A stretch of 31,260 bases of DNA from JALSHZ01 sp964614535 (GTDB lineage Bacteria; Pseudomonadota; Gammaproteobacteria; UWMA-0217), in the NCBI GenBank assembly GCA_964614535.1, contig CAZTOZ010000063.1:1-31260 (forward strand), written 5' to 3'. The translations under genes were made by a program, and so were the position numbers. The notes under the pieces were generated by a model. That model was given only the letters and a program-made list of their open reading frames with translations, made no database searches and was not told the origin of the DNA. This document shows, piece by piece, positions 23,841 to 31,260 of the stretch (position 1 is the stretch's first letter; each line of letters starts with the position of its first letter).

Positions 23841-24968
23841 ATGGACGGATGGCGTGGATTTCTGCTGCGGGTCGCGGCCCTGACGAAAAAGGAGTTTCTG
23901 GCGCTGATGCGCGACAAGCGCAGCCGCGTCGTCATCATCGTGCCGCCGGTCATGCAGCTGCTGGTGTTCGGCTTCGCCGCCACCTACGACCTGGACCACA
24001 TTCCGATCGCCATTCTCGACGAGGACGGCGGCGCGCAGAGCCGTGAGCTGATCGCCCGATTCACCGGCTCGCCCCACTTCGACCTGCGCCACCGGCTCGG
24101 CAGCGACGGCGACATCGCGCCGACGATCGACGCCAAGAAGGCCCTGCTGGTCCTGCGTTTCGGTCAGACGTTCTCCCGCAACATGCTGCGCGGCGAGCCG
24201 GCGCCGCTGCAGGTGATCCTGGACGGACGCAACTCCAACACGGCGATGATCGCAATGAACTATCTGCGCGAGATCGTGCTCGACTACAACCGCCAGTGGC
24301 TGGCCCAGAGCGGCCGGCCGGCGCCGCGGGTGACGCTCAACGCCCGCGCCTGGTACAACGAAAACCTGCAATCACGCTGGTTCATCGTGCCGGGCATCGT
24401 CGCCCTGCTCACCGTCGTCGTGGCGCTGCTGGTCACCGCGCTGTCGGTGGCGCGGGAGCGCGAGGCCGGCACCTTCGACCAGCTGCTGGTGACACCGTTC
24501 ACGCCGCTGGAGATCCTGCTCGGCAAGGGCATCCCCGGCGTCGTCATCGGTGTCATCGAGGCCAGCGCCGCGGTGGTGCTGATGGTGCTGCTGTTCGATA
24601 TCCCGTTTCGCGGCAGCGTCGGCGCCTTCTATCTTGGCACCGTTCTGTTCGTGCTCGCCGCCGTCGGCGTCGGGCTGATGATCTCGTCGCTGTCGATCAC
24701 CCAGCAGCAGGCGGTGCTCGGCGCTTTTCTGTTTCTCGTTCCCGCCGTCATCCTCTCCGGTTTCGCCACCCCGATCGCCAACATGCCCGAGCCGATCCAG
24801 TGGATCACCTACGCCAATCCACTGCGCTACTACCTGCTGATCGTTCGCGGCGTGATGCTCGAAGGGGCCGGCTTTGCGCTGCTGTTCGACCAGTTCTGGC
24901 CCATGGTCATCATCGCCGTGGCGACGCTGGCCCTCGCCGGCTGGATGTTCCGGCGGCGGATGTACTGA
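23841..24968 (+). CDS. ABC-2 type permease (YbhR-like)
   Basis: A 375-residue paralogue of the previous permease, starting three bases after its stop. TM1 lies near residues 32-50 (IIVPPVMQLLVFGFAATYDL), then the extracytoplasmic domain (EDGGAQSRELIARFTGSPHF), and five further helices with REREAGTFDQLLVTPFTPLE as the conserved ABC-2 coupling motif. The last helices include VPAVILSGFATPIANMPEP. Together with the preceding gene it should make the transmembrane channel of the exporter, driven by the double ATPase and linked to the envelope by the HlyD adaptor. It is the last gene of the operon. No strong terminator is seen in the 64 bases before the next gene's stop. Confidence 0.93.
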   Translation: MDGWRGFLLRVAALTKKEFLALMRDKRSRVVIIVPPVMQLLVFGFAATYDLDHIPIAILDEDGGAQSRELIARFTGSPHFDLRHRLGSDGDIAPTIDAKKALLVLRFGQTFSRNMLRGEPAPLQVILDGRNSNTAMIAMNYLREIVLDYNRQWLAQSGRPAPRVTLNARAWYNENLQSRWFIVPGIVALLTVVVALLVTALSVAREREAGTFDQLLVTPFTPLEILLGKGIPGVVIGVIEASAAVVLMVLLFDIPFRGSVGAFYLGTVLFVLAAVGVGLMISSLSITQQQAVLGAFLFLVPAVILSGFATPIANMPEPIQWITYANPLRYYLLIVRGVMLEGAGFALLFDQFWPMVIIAVATLALAGWMFRRRMY

Positions 24969-25032
24969 CCTTTTTCCCAACCACGGCATCCAGCGGAGGC
25001 CTGTCGATACCCAATCGACCAATAAAACTTGG

Positions 25033-25440
25033 CTAACGGCAGTGGATGCCTTTCGGATCGAAGGGGTCGAGCATGTTGCGGCAGAACCATTTGGCCAGAT
25101 CCCGGCGCCAGCCGTCGTCCTCGTCGATCAGACGGCTGCAACGTCCGGTGAACAGCAGCTCCTTGGGCGGCTCGACAAAAAAGATCGTGCCGAAGATCAG
25201 GTTGAACAGCATGTCCAGCGGGTAGCCGACGGCCAGCACGCTGTAGGCCCAGAAGCGGGCGAAGGGCGTCAGCTTGTTGCGGTTTCTGGAGAGGTTCATG
25301 ACCGCCAGATAGTGAACCCAGGTGGCCTGAAGCAGAATATAGAGGTGCGCCACGATCATGATCGGCCAATATCCCTGCCACAGTGACAGATAGGCCTCCC
25401 AGATACGCCCCCACGTATCGATCAGTTCCTTGAAATCCAT
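25033..25440 (-). CDS. Small membrane protein, resembling a family common in phages and proteobacteria
   Basis: A 135-residue protein starting at ATG 25440, with a short AAGG just upstream; an in-frame ATG 36 bases earlier is the alternative. Two membrane helices are visible (WPIMIVAHLYILLQATWVHY and SVLAVGYPLDMLFNLIFGTI). The tail is soluble and ends in DPFDPKGIHC. The pattern YLAVMNL, then a hydrophobic pair, FFVEPPKELLFTGR, GWRR and LDPFDPKGIHC is one I associate with small membrane proteins annotated from tailed phages and proteobacterial genomes. Its function is unknown. No other phage gene is near. It sits on the minus strand after the convergent exporter operon. Confidence 0.75.
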   Translation of the reverse strand: MDFKELIDTWGRIWEAYLSLWQGYWPIMIVAHLYILLQATWVHYLAVMNLSRNRNKLTPFARFWAYSVLAVGYPLDMLFNLIFGTIFFVEPPKELLFTGRCSRLIDEDDGWRRDLAKWFCRNMLDPFDPKGIHCR

Positions 25441-25583
25441 GCCTTGTTCTTGTGCTTGTGAAGAGGGGCCCGGCAATGTCCGTTACGAGCGGGAAACAGA
25501 GCATCCGCGAGGGAGCGTTCCGTATGCCGGGCCGCGGATTATCCCCCAACCGGGGGCCGGAGCCAATAGGGCTCCGTGCCGCG

Positions 25584-26207
25584 TCACAAATACTCCACCA
25601 GCGCATCCAGCGTCTGGCGGAGATGCGCCGGCTGCTCCCAGTCGCGATAGCCGAAGGCGACGACCACGGCCACCTCCTCCCGGCTGGTGTCGATGTCCAA
25701 CACCGCCTCGACGGCTTTTTTCGAGATTCCCTCCATCGGGCAGCTGTCGATGCCCAGGGCCGCGGCACCGGTCATCATGTTGGCCAGTGCGATATAGCAC
25801 TGTTTCGCGCTCCAGGCGTAGGTGCTCATATAGGGTGCCACTTCGTCGCGGTGGAACTTGGCGTAGCGTTCCAGATAGGCTGCCTCGGCTTTGGCATCGA
25901 GACCACGGCGGCGGAAGATGGTTTTCACATAGTCGGTGCCGGGTTCGACGTCGCGGGTGACGGCGCAGATGACGACGACATGGCTGGCGTCGGTGACCTG
26001 GGCCTGATTCCAGCAGGCCTCACGCAGCCGCTGGCGTAGCCGTGGGTCCTGCACGACCTTGAAGCGCCAGTGCTCCATGCCGAACGATGAGGGCGACATC
26101 CGCCCGTAGTCGAGAATTCGTTGGAAGGTCTCCTCGGGGATTTTCTTCTCGGGATCGAATTTCTTGCAGGCATGACGAAATTCCATCGCTTTATCGAAAT
26201 CCAGCAT
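25584..26207 (-). CDS. Nitroreductase-family flavoprotein (NfsB-like)
   Basis: A 207-residue protein with a strong GAGGAGG ribosome-binding site before ATG 26207. The N-terminal FRHACKKFDPEKKIPEETFQ carries the Arg and Lys that bind the FMN phosphate in nitroreductases, and MSPSSFGMEHWRFKVV is the family's flavin-contacting loop. The C-terminal part has GAAALGIDSCPMEG and VVAFGYRD, also characteristic. These enzymes are homodimers using NAD(P)H and FMN to reduce nitro compounds or quinones. The gene lies 15 bases after pdxB on the same strand, so they may share a transcript. Confidence 0.92.
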   Translation of the reverse strand: MLDFDKAMEFRHACKKFDPEKKIPEETFQRILDYGRMSPSSFGMEHWRFKVVQDPRLRQRLREACWNQAQVTDASHVVVICAVTRDVEPGTDYVKTIFRRRGLDAKAEAAYLERYAKFHRDEVAPYMSTYAWSAKQCYIALANMMTGAAALGIDSCPMEGISKKAVEAVLDIDTSREEVAVVVAFGYRDWEQPAHLRQTLDALVEYL

Positions 26208-26222
26208 CGCTTTCCTCCTCGA

Positions 26223-27287
26223 TCACAGTTCATCATCGGTAAACTCCCGCCGCACCGGGTAGTGCTTGCGCAGGTAGTCGAAATACCGGCCGGCGCCATC
26301 GACGCCGGTTTCGAGCACGGCCTTGAGGCGGGCACTGTCGGTTTCGATGTCGTAGGCCTCGAGTACCTGCTCACGCACCCCGGGCGACGCCGACAGGCGG
26401 ATCTTCCGCGCCGGCACCGGCAACCGGACATCGGCACTGGACCAGCCGGGCTCGACGCCCAGGTATTCACAACAGGCACGGTGGATCATCTCGGTGCCGC
26501 GAATCTTGCCATCGGCGCTGTAGCCGGCGATGTGGGCGGTACCGAGCAGGCAGTGACGCAGCATCTCCAGGTCGATCTCCGGCTCGTTCTCCCAGACGTC
26601 GAGCACCACGTCGAGGTCGTGGTGCCGCTTCATCCGCATCAGCAGGGCCTTTTCATCGACCACTTCACCTCGGGCGGCATTGATGAACAAAGTGCCGGGC
26701 CGCAACCGCGCGATCCGTTCGGCATCGAGCAGGCGCCGGGTCGGGTGACGACCGTCGTCGATCAGCGGTACGTGCAGGGTGACGATGTCGCACTGCAATG
26801 CCGCATCGAGGCTGTCGAGCCCGCCGATACCCTGCTCGGCCAACGGCGGATCATTGACGACACAGCGCATCCCCAGCGCTTCGCAGCGCCGCTGCACGCG
26901 GCTGCCGACATGACCCCGGCCGACAATACCGACGCGCAGACCATCGAGCGGCACGCCCTTGGTCAACGACCAGTGGCAGATCGCCGCGATCACATATTCA
27001 GCAGCCGAAATGGCATTGCTGCCCGGCGCATTGGCAAATGCGATGCCACGGCGGGCGAGGTAGTCGAGATCGACATGATTGACGCCGGCGGTGGCGGAGG
27101 CGACGAAACGGACCCTGGTGCCGTCGAGCAATGCCTTGTCGACACGGGTCACCGAGCGCACCAGCAGGATATCGGCATCGCCGATCTCGGCGGCGGTCAT
27201 CTTCCGGCCATCGACGGTCCGCACGCTGCCCAGCAAAGCGAAGGCGGCGACCACTTCGGGGATGTTCTCATCGGCGACGATCTTCAT
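26223..27287 (-). CDS. pdxB: Erythronate-4-phosphate dehydrogenase
   Basis: A 354-residue D-2-hydroxyacid dehydrogenase family protein, second enzyme of the DXP-dependent pyridoxal phosphate route, oxidising 4-phosphoerythronate. The N terminus KIVADENIPEVVAAF is typical of PdxB. The NAD fold is seen in VGIVGRGHVGSRV. Catalytic residues are present: Arg in INAARGEVVDE, Glu in DVWENEPEID and His in GTAHIAGYSADGK. The C-terminal PdxB dimerisation domain is present, although the protein is a little shorter than the E. coli enzyme. It is followed by the nitroreductase gene and preceded by the TauD-like gene, with small gaps. Confidence 0.95.
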   Translation of the reverse strand: MKIVADENIPEVVAAFALLGSVRTVDGRKMTAAEIGDADILLVRSVTRVDKALLDGTRVRFVASATAGVNHVDLDYLARRGIAFANAPGSNAISAAEYVIAAICHWSLTKGVPLDGLRVGIVGRGHVGSRVQRRCEALGMRCVVNDPPLAEQGIGGLDSLDAALQCDIVTLHVPLIDDGRHPTRRLLDAERIARLRPGTLFINAARGEVVDEKALLMRMKRHHDLDVVLDVWENEPEIDLEMLRHCLLGTAHIAGYSADGKIRGTEMIHRACCEYLGVEPGWSSADVRLPVPARKIRLSASPGVREQVLEAYDIETDSARLKAVLETGVDGAGRYFDYLRKHYPVRREFTDDEL

Positions 27288-27322
27288 CTGCGGGATGCTC
27301 CCGGCTGCGACAGGACGCGCGA

Positions 27323-28234
27323 TTATACGTCAGTGTTGGCAATGCGATCGTAGTAGCGGGCGCGATAGAGCAGCCGCTTGCGACCGGGGCCATCCTCGAA
27401 GCCTTCGCGGTCGTGCAGGACGTTGTTGCAGATCAATCCCATCCCCGGCTCCAGTCGGCCGCGGATGATATAGGGGAGATCCGACGCCAGAATCGCCTCC
27501 AGCTCGCGCACCGCCGCGCGGGTCAACGGATCGTCGCGCCACTCGATGCTGCGGGTGCGGGCGGTATAGCGCATGTGGAGATTGCCGCTGTCGGGATCGA
27601 CCGAAAAGACCGGGCCGGTCTCGGCCGCGCGCACCACCTCGCCATTCCGGCTGCGGGCCGGAATGGTCATCGCATTGGGCGCCATCAGCGCACGGAGGTA
27701 GTCGGGATTCCGTTCGCGCAACAGCAGCCAGGCGATCTCATGGTCGAGCAATGCATTGCCACCACCACGTTCGGCGCTCTGCACGCAATGCAGCAGCAGG
27801 CCGCGAATCTGTCGCCCGGGCGGATTGTAGTAGCCATCGGTGTGCCATTTGATCGGACGGTTGGAATATGGGATGTAACCGCGGTGATCGTTGTCGTCCT
27901 GGGTAGTGAGCGAGGTGAGCCCGTCGTCGTCTCCGAGCCAGTTGCGGTCGATCCCGCGCAGGCCGAACTGCCGGGCAAGCGCGTGTGGAATGCCGCGATC
28001 GGCGGCCAGCGGCGAGACGTAGATGGCCATGTTGTTGTCGATGCAACGACGCAGAATCGCCCCGTATTCACGGCTGGAGAGATCGCGGGGATCACGAACC
28101 TCCACCACCAGTTGCTCGAGCGAAGTGGCCGCATGGGCCAGTTTCTCGTCTCGCCAGCGCAGGTACTGCACCTCGTTCTCGAGGTAGAACGGGCTCATGC
28201 TGGCAATTCCCTGCGGACAGTGCTTCAACGCCAC
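27323..28234 (-). CDS. TauD/TfdA-family Fe(II)/2-oxoglutarate dioxygenase
   Basis: A 303-residue protein. The metal-binding HxD motif is in KWHTDGYYNPP and the distal His in CNNVLHDREGF. The 2-oxoglutarate-binding Arg is in KRLLYRARYYD. The N terminus reads ALKHCPQGIASMSPFYLENE. The GTG start at 28234 has a GGGGAG-type ribosome-binding site. An ATG 36 bases downstream (28198) also has an AGGGA and would remove 12 residues. TauD releases sulfite from taurine, but the family hydroxylates many substrates and the substrate here is unknown. No ABC transporter for taurine is adjacent. It precedes pdxB by 35 bases. Confidence 0.88.
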   Translation of the reverse strand: MALKHCPQGIASMSPFYLENEVQYLRWRDEKLAHAATSLEQLVVEVRDPRDLSSREYGAILRRCIDNNMAIYVSPLAADRGIPHALARQFGLRGIDRNWLGDDDGLTSLTTQDDNDHRGYIPYSNRPIKWHTDGYYNPPGRQIRGLLLHCVQSAERGGGNALLDHEIAWLLLRERNPDYLRALMAPNAMTIPARSRNGEVVRAAETGPVFSVDPDSGNLHMRYTARTRSIEWRDDPLTRAAVRELEAILASDLPYIIRGRLEPGMGLICNNVLHDREGFEDGPGRKRLLYRARYYDRIANTDV

Positions 28235-28389
28235 GGATCGGTCTCCCCCCCCATAACCCTACGGTTCAGTCAGGAATCGTCGCACAGAAGAAAATTGCGG
28301 GATTGATCTTTCTCAACTCATACTCGCCTTCCCGTTGGGCAGGAAATTTTCCCATCCCAACGCCAATCGGGCGCATCGATACCACGACA

Positions 28390-29349
28390 TCAGCCATGCC
28401 GCTGGTAACCCCGGTCATTCGGCACCCACCACAGTGCCAGCAACATCGCGGCCACCATCAGCAGATACGCAACGACCGCATGGGGAGCGAACACCGGAAT
28501 GCCGCTGAGCAACAGGCCGTCGTTGCCCCCGGGGACGACAATCGCCGCCGCCCCCATCAGGGCGCCGCCGGCAAGGCTGCCGAGCACCTGCCGCCAACGC
28601 GGGCGACGCAGACGGAAGTTCCGCAGCACCACCGCCGCGGTGATGCCGCCGGCCACCATCGCCAGCGTGCAGAACACCGCCAGCCGGGCGGGCCAGTCGG
28701 GTTGCAGCGATGCCAGCCGGTAGGCGGCACCGTTGAGCACCGCGGCGAAATCCCAACCACGCACCGTGGCAAACAGCAGGCCGCCGCCAACGCCCAACGT
28801 GACCATGATGAGCAGATCACGTCGCGACCGCAGCGCCCAGCCCTCCCCCACCAGCCGCTGCGGCAACAGTCGCGACACCAGAAAACCCGCGCCCAGCAGC
28901 AGCCACAGCCAGGCCGCCGCATCGGGTACCGCCGCCACCGCCCGGGCCGACGCCACCGGCACCAGTTCCCCAACGGCGAGCCGCGCCCCCAACGAGCCGG
29001 CGACCATACCCACCAGCGTCGCCAGATAGCTGAGATTGCCGCCGGTCAACTGCACGAACGTGCCGAAGACACAGCCGCGATTGAGATAGGCCCCCACCCC
29101 CAGCACGATGCCACCGACGATTGCCGCGGCCCATACATCGTGCGTGCCGGCCAGCCGCAACCCATCGGCCCCGAACCAGGCCAGCGGCACGACCACCACC
29201 GCCGTCCATGCCGCCGCCCCGAGAAAGGCCAGCAACCGCTCGCAGCGCCGCGCCTGGACGATCTGCAATGCCGCCGCATAGGTGCACAGACCGCCGTATT
29301 TCATGGCAAAACCGACGGCAAAAGCGAGAAGGATGGCCGCCGCTTCCAT
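28390..29349 (-). CDS. YeeE/YedE-family (DUF395) sulfur-compound transporter
   Basis: A 319-residue membrane protein starting at the ATG at 29349, which overlaps the MsrA stop (ATGA). It is composed of two repeats of hydrophobic helices. Conserved motifs are KYGGLCTYAA with Cys22 and LNRGCVFGTF with Cys93. In the YeeE thiosulfate transporter these two cysteines, with a third in the second half, relay thiosulfate through the membrane. Here the second half has GAAAIVVPGGNDGLLL, with no cysteine at the equivalent site. The protein may therefore differ in substrate or mechanism, as do the YedE-like relatives linked to selenium. It is coupled to msrA. Confidence 0.82.
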   Translation of the reverse strand: MEAAAILLAFAVGFAMKYGGLCTYAAALQIVQARRCERLLAFLGAAAWTAVVVVPLAWFGADGLRLAGTHDVWAAAIVGGIVLGVGAYLNRGCVFGTFVQLTGGNLSYLATLVGMVAGSLGARLAVGELVPVASARAVAAVPDAAAWLWLLLGAGFLVSRLLPQRLVGEGWALRSRRDLLIMVTLGVGGGLLFATVRGWDFAAVLNGAAYRLASLQPDWPARLAVFCTLAMVAGGITAAVVLRNFRLRRPRWRQVLGSLAGGALMGAAAIVVPGGNDGLLLSGIPVFAPHAVVAYLLMVAAMLLALWWVPNDRGYQRHG

Positions 29350-29882
29350 CAGCACACCACCGGCCGACGGACCAACGCCGGATAGCGCCGGGCGATGCGC
29401 TCCAGCTTCGGCACGATATGGCGCTGGCAAAAGGGCCGCCGTGGGTTTTCGGCATAGTAGTTGCGCAACCGTGGTGGCGACGGCCGGAACGCCCGCAGGA
29501 GCAGCACCCGCGTCACCAGATGCGTGCCCTGCCGCGCCTCCCACTCCGCCAGCACCGCCCCGACCTGGCGCCGCAACCTCTCGTCGTTGCAGTAGACGGC
29601 GCTGCGATAACGCCGCCGCAGTGCATGGTCGGAGCTGGCGCTATGGGTCTGCAGGTGGATCTCGACGATCCGCCGCAGCGACACCCGCCCAGGATCGAAA
29701 CGGATCACCACCCCCTCCGAGAAGTCGTCGTCCGGCGGATCCCCCGCCAGCCACCCCTGCTCGACCGCAGCCACACCGGCAATCGAGGCAAACACCGCCT
29801 CGGTACACCAATGGCAACCACCCCCCAAGCCCAACTCGATGATCACCGCATCATCCTCCCGCCCCATCGGCGTTTTCATCAT
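29349..29882 (-). CDS. msrA: Peptide methionine sulfoxide reductase MsrA
   Basis: A 177-residue protein with GGAGG seven bases before ATG 29882. The active site GGGCHWCTEAVF contains the catalytic Cys23, in the GCFWC/A position with His replacing Phe, and a second Cys26. HLQTHSASSDHALRRRYRSAVYCNDE matches the HDPT.. N.QG.D.G..YRS region of the family in degenerate form, retaining YRSAVYC. MsrA reduces methionine-S-sulfoxide in proteins with thioredoxin. This copy is divergent, since the usual D.G motif before YRS is replaced. No signal peptide is seen, so it is cytoplasmic. It overlaps the YeeE-like gene and the two form an operon. Confidence 0.82.
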   Translation of the reverse strand: MMKTPMGREDDAVIIELGLGGGCHWCTEAVFASIAGVAAVEQGWLAGDPPDDDFSEGVVIRFDPGRVSLRRIVEIHLQTHSASSDHALRRRYRSAVYCNDERLRRQVGAVLAEWEARQGTHLVTRVLLLRAFRPSPPRLRNYYAENPRRPFCQRHIVPKLERIARRYPALVRRPVVC

Positions 29883-29921
29883 GGAACCGCCTCCATTGTA
29901 GCGAGCCTGTCAACCCCAGGC

Positions 29922-29985
29922 CCCGAACGTGTCATGGGAATGGGGGATTCCAGGGATATCCCGACGATCTCATCGACTATTTGGG
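29922..29985. repeat. Degenerate copy of the inverted-repeat element
   Basis: The left end CCCGAACGTGTCATGGGAAT and the right end CTATTTGGG resemble the termini of the element that begins ten bases further on. The interior GGGGATTCCAGGGATATCCC is a near palindrome, as in the other copies. The copy is 64 bp and less well matched than its neighbour. Confidence 0.5.
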
Positions 29986-29994
29986 CTGGACTCA

Positions 29995-30077
29995 CCCGAA
30001 TATTTCATGAGAATGCAGGATTTTGGAGGAATCTCGGCGTTATGATTGGATTTCAACGTTCTTGTGAAATATTCGGG
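29995..30077. mobile_element. 83-bp MITE-like element with 19-bp terminal inverted repeats
   Basis: CCCGAATATTTCATGAGAA at the left end and its reverse complement at the right end agree at 17 of 19 positions. The interior has an imperfect GGATT...AATC pairing. Related ends occur at 11025-11138 and 29922-29985, so it is a dispersed family. No coding capacity. It lies between msrA and the DUF2797 gene and may carry promoter or terminator sequence for them. Confidence 0.75.
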
Positions 30078-30106
30078 CCAACGTTTTGCATCGAGCCTGA
30101 ACGACG

Positions 30107-30922
30107 ATGAAAGGCAACCTCAGAAAAATGGCGGCCAGCCTGCGCGATGGCCGCGCCGACTACACACTGCGCCTCGGTGACAGGCACCTGGCACTCCATC
30201 CACTGCTCGGCCACACCCTGCGCCTGGAATACAGCGGCACCATCCACTGCGACGCCTGCGGTCGCAAAACGAAAAAGAGCTACGCCCAGGGCCACTGCTT
30301 CCCCTGCATGAAGAAACTGGCCCGCTGCGACATGTGTATCCTCAAGCCAGAGACCTGCCACCATGCCGACGGCAGCTGTCGCGAACCCGACTGGGGCGAG
30401 CGCCACTGCATGATTCCCCACTACGTCTATCTGGCCAACACCTCCGGCCTCAAGGTGGGCATCACCCGCCACTCCCAGATCCCGACCCGCTGGATCGACC
30501 AGGGCGCCACCCAGGCCCTGCCGATCTTCCGGGTGGCGACGCGGCAACTCTCCGGCCTCGTCGAAACGGCACTGGCAAAAACCATCGCCGACAAGACCAA
30601 CTGGCGGGCAATGCTCAAAGGCGATCACGACGACATCGACCTGAAAGCCGAGGCGGCCCGACTGCGCCCAGCCATCGACGCGCGACTGGCCGAACTCAAC
30701 CGGGAATTTGGCAACCAAGCCGTCGAAGCCGTGGACCAGACCGTGACCGCCATTCGCTACCCGGTCATCCAATACCCGGAAAAAATCGTTACCCACAACC
30801 TCGACAAAACCCCGCGGGTAGAAGGCACCCTGCTCGGCATCAAGGGCCAATACCTGATCCTCGACACCGGCGTCATCAATATCAGAAAATTCACCGGCTA
30901 CGAAGTCACCGTCAGCGCCTGA
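30107..30922 (+). CDS. DUF2797 family protein with cysteine-rich zinc-binding-like region
   Basis: A 271-residue protein. Residues 48-101 contain nine cysteines in pairs: CDAC (48/51), CFPC (64/67), CDMC (74/77), then Cys84, Cys91 and Cys101, able to bind zinc. The following segment HYVYLANTSGLKVGITR with RWIDQGA (residues 105-133) is the DUF2797 signature and looks like a GIY-YIG-type fold (VYL...KVGITR..). The C-terminal half is mixed alpha/beta. Role unknown; a nucleic-acid function is possible but not established. No clear ribosome-binding site precedes the ATG. The MITE-like element ends 29 bases upstream, and the downstream 338 bases hold no gene. Confidence 0.85.
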   Translation: MKGNLRKMAASLRDGRADYTLRLGDRHLALHPLLGHTLRLEYSGTIHCDACGRKTKKSYAQGHCFPCMKKLARCDMCILKPETCHHADGSCREPDWGERHCMIPHYVYLANTSGLKVGITRHSQIPTRWIDQGATQALPIFRVATRQLSGLVETALAKTIADKTNWRAMLKGDHDDIDLKAEAARLRPAIDARLAELNREFGNQAVEAVDQTVTAIRYPVIQYPEKIVTHNLDKTPRVEGTLLGIKGQYLILDTGVINIRKFTGYEVTVSA

Positions 30923-31053
30923 TCCTCGTTTGCATCGCATTTTTTCGACGAGGAAATAATGCGACTCGCACCTGGTGGGGTGGTGAGGAAGGATGCTGTG
31001 CTCGACGAGGCGCGAAACCAATGCCACCGGTATTGCCACCAAACCACAGGATG

Positions 31054-31077
31054 TTGGGCACGCTTCGCTTTGCCCAA
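31054..31077. repeat. TTGGGCA...TGCCCAA stem-loop repeat
   Basis: TTGGGCA and TGCCCAA are exact inverted arms around a ten-base CGCTTCGCTT loop, followed by CCTACGG. This sequence style recurs in many gammaproteobacterial intergenic regions as an interspersed repeat. Only one copy was seen in this window. Confidence 0.55.
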
Positions 31078-31095
31078 CCTACGGCTACGATGCTC

Positions 31096-31180
31096 CTGTC
31101 ATCGCGAGCGAAGCGCGGCGATCTCCTGATGACGGAGTACCTTCCGGGAGATTGCTTCACTGACGCTTGCAATGACGGGG
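31096..31180. repeat. 85-bp intergenic inverted repeat (GTCATCGCGAGCGAAG type)
   Basis: The left end CTGTCATCGCGAGCG and the reverse complement of the right end (CCGTCATTGCAAGCG) agree at about 12 of 15 positions. Inside, GCGATCTCC pairs with GGGAGATTGC. The GTCATTGCGAGCGAAGC...CAATCTCC pattern is widespread among bacterial intergenic repeats. One copy is in the window. Confidence 0.6.
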
Positions 31181-31260
31181 TTTGCTTTGGCGATCGGCAC
31201 CCTCCTGGATACCTCCAACGCTGCGGTTCCATCCGAACCGGCCATCGTACCCCATAAGAA

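Larger units (their letters stand above)
30923..31260. other. Gene-free end of window
   Basis: No convincing gene was found here on either strand; the open frames are shadows of repeats and of the DUF2797 gene. It contains a stem-loop at 31054-31077 and a larger inverted repeat at 31096-31180. The last 80 bases hold nothing I can name. Confidence 0.6.

Overview
The window (about 62% G+C by eye) reads as the chromosome of a gammaproteobacterium. It carries a recognisable PdxB, HtpG, an OmpA-family porin, a YfaZ-like outer-membrane protein and a YbhGFSR-type exporter. A sulfur-related YeeE/YedE transporter and the style of the intergenic repeats suggest a Chromatiales-like or sulfur-oxidising relative, but that placement is inference. 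No rRNA, tRNA, CRISPR array, integrase or transposase was seen.

Layout. 1-1310: remains of a type III secretion cluster on the minus strand, with an open SctK-like frame running off the left edge and degraded SctJ-like and SctI-like remnants upstream. 1311-3410: a secreted protein with a GlyGly-CTERM-like tail followed by an OmpA-family protein. 3640-5756: a 73-aa unknown, a DUF1015 protein (minus) and a disordered small protein. 5855-10495: a PadR regulator, its palindromic operator, and an overlapping RND adaptor and pump. 10690-11148: a 73-aa secreted peptide, a clear terminator, then a repeat element holding a perfect 42-base hairpin. 11149-14227 (minus): DUF465, a GT-B glycosyltransferase, a YfaZ-like protein, an OsmC-like and a thioredoxin-like protein. 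14371-15741: a TPR-SPOR lipoprotein and a small helical protein (minus). 15820-17781: htpG behind a sigma-32-type promoter. 17840-18667 (minus): a BacNav-type voltage-gated channel with a selectivity filter rich in acidic residues.

18781-24968 is a six-gene plus-strand operon: TetR regulator, membrane-anchored cytochrome c'-like protein, HlyD adaptor, double-ABC ATPase and two ABC-2 permeases. It resembles E. coli ybhGFSR with its TetR regulator, plus a haem protein. 25033-29882 (minus) holds a phage-like small membrane protein, a nitroreductase, PdxB, a TauD/TfdA oxygenase, and an overlapping YeeE/MsrA pair. 29922-31260 holds two copies of a short inverted-repeat element, a DUF2797 protein, and a gene-free end with two more short repeats.

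The most interesting signals are the decayed type III cluster, the cytochrome c'-like gene inside an efflux operon, the natural FEDWTD filter in the ion channel, and the MITE-like element with 19-bp terminal repeats. All family names are from reading the translations, without database searches.
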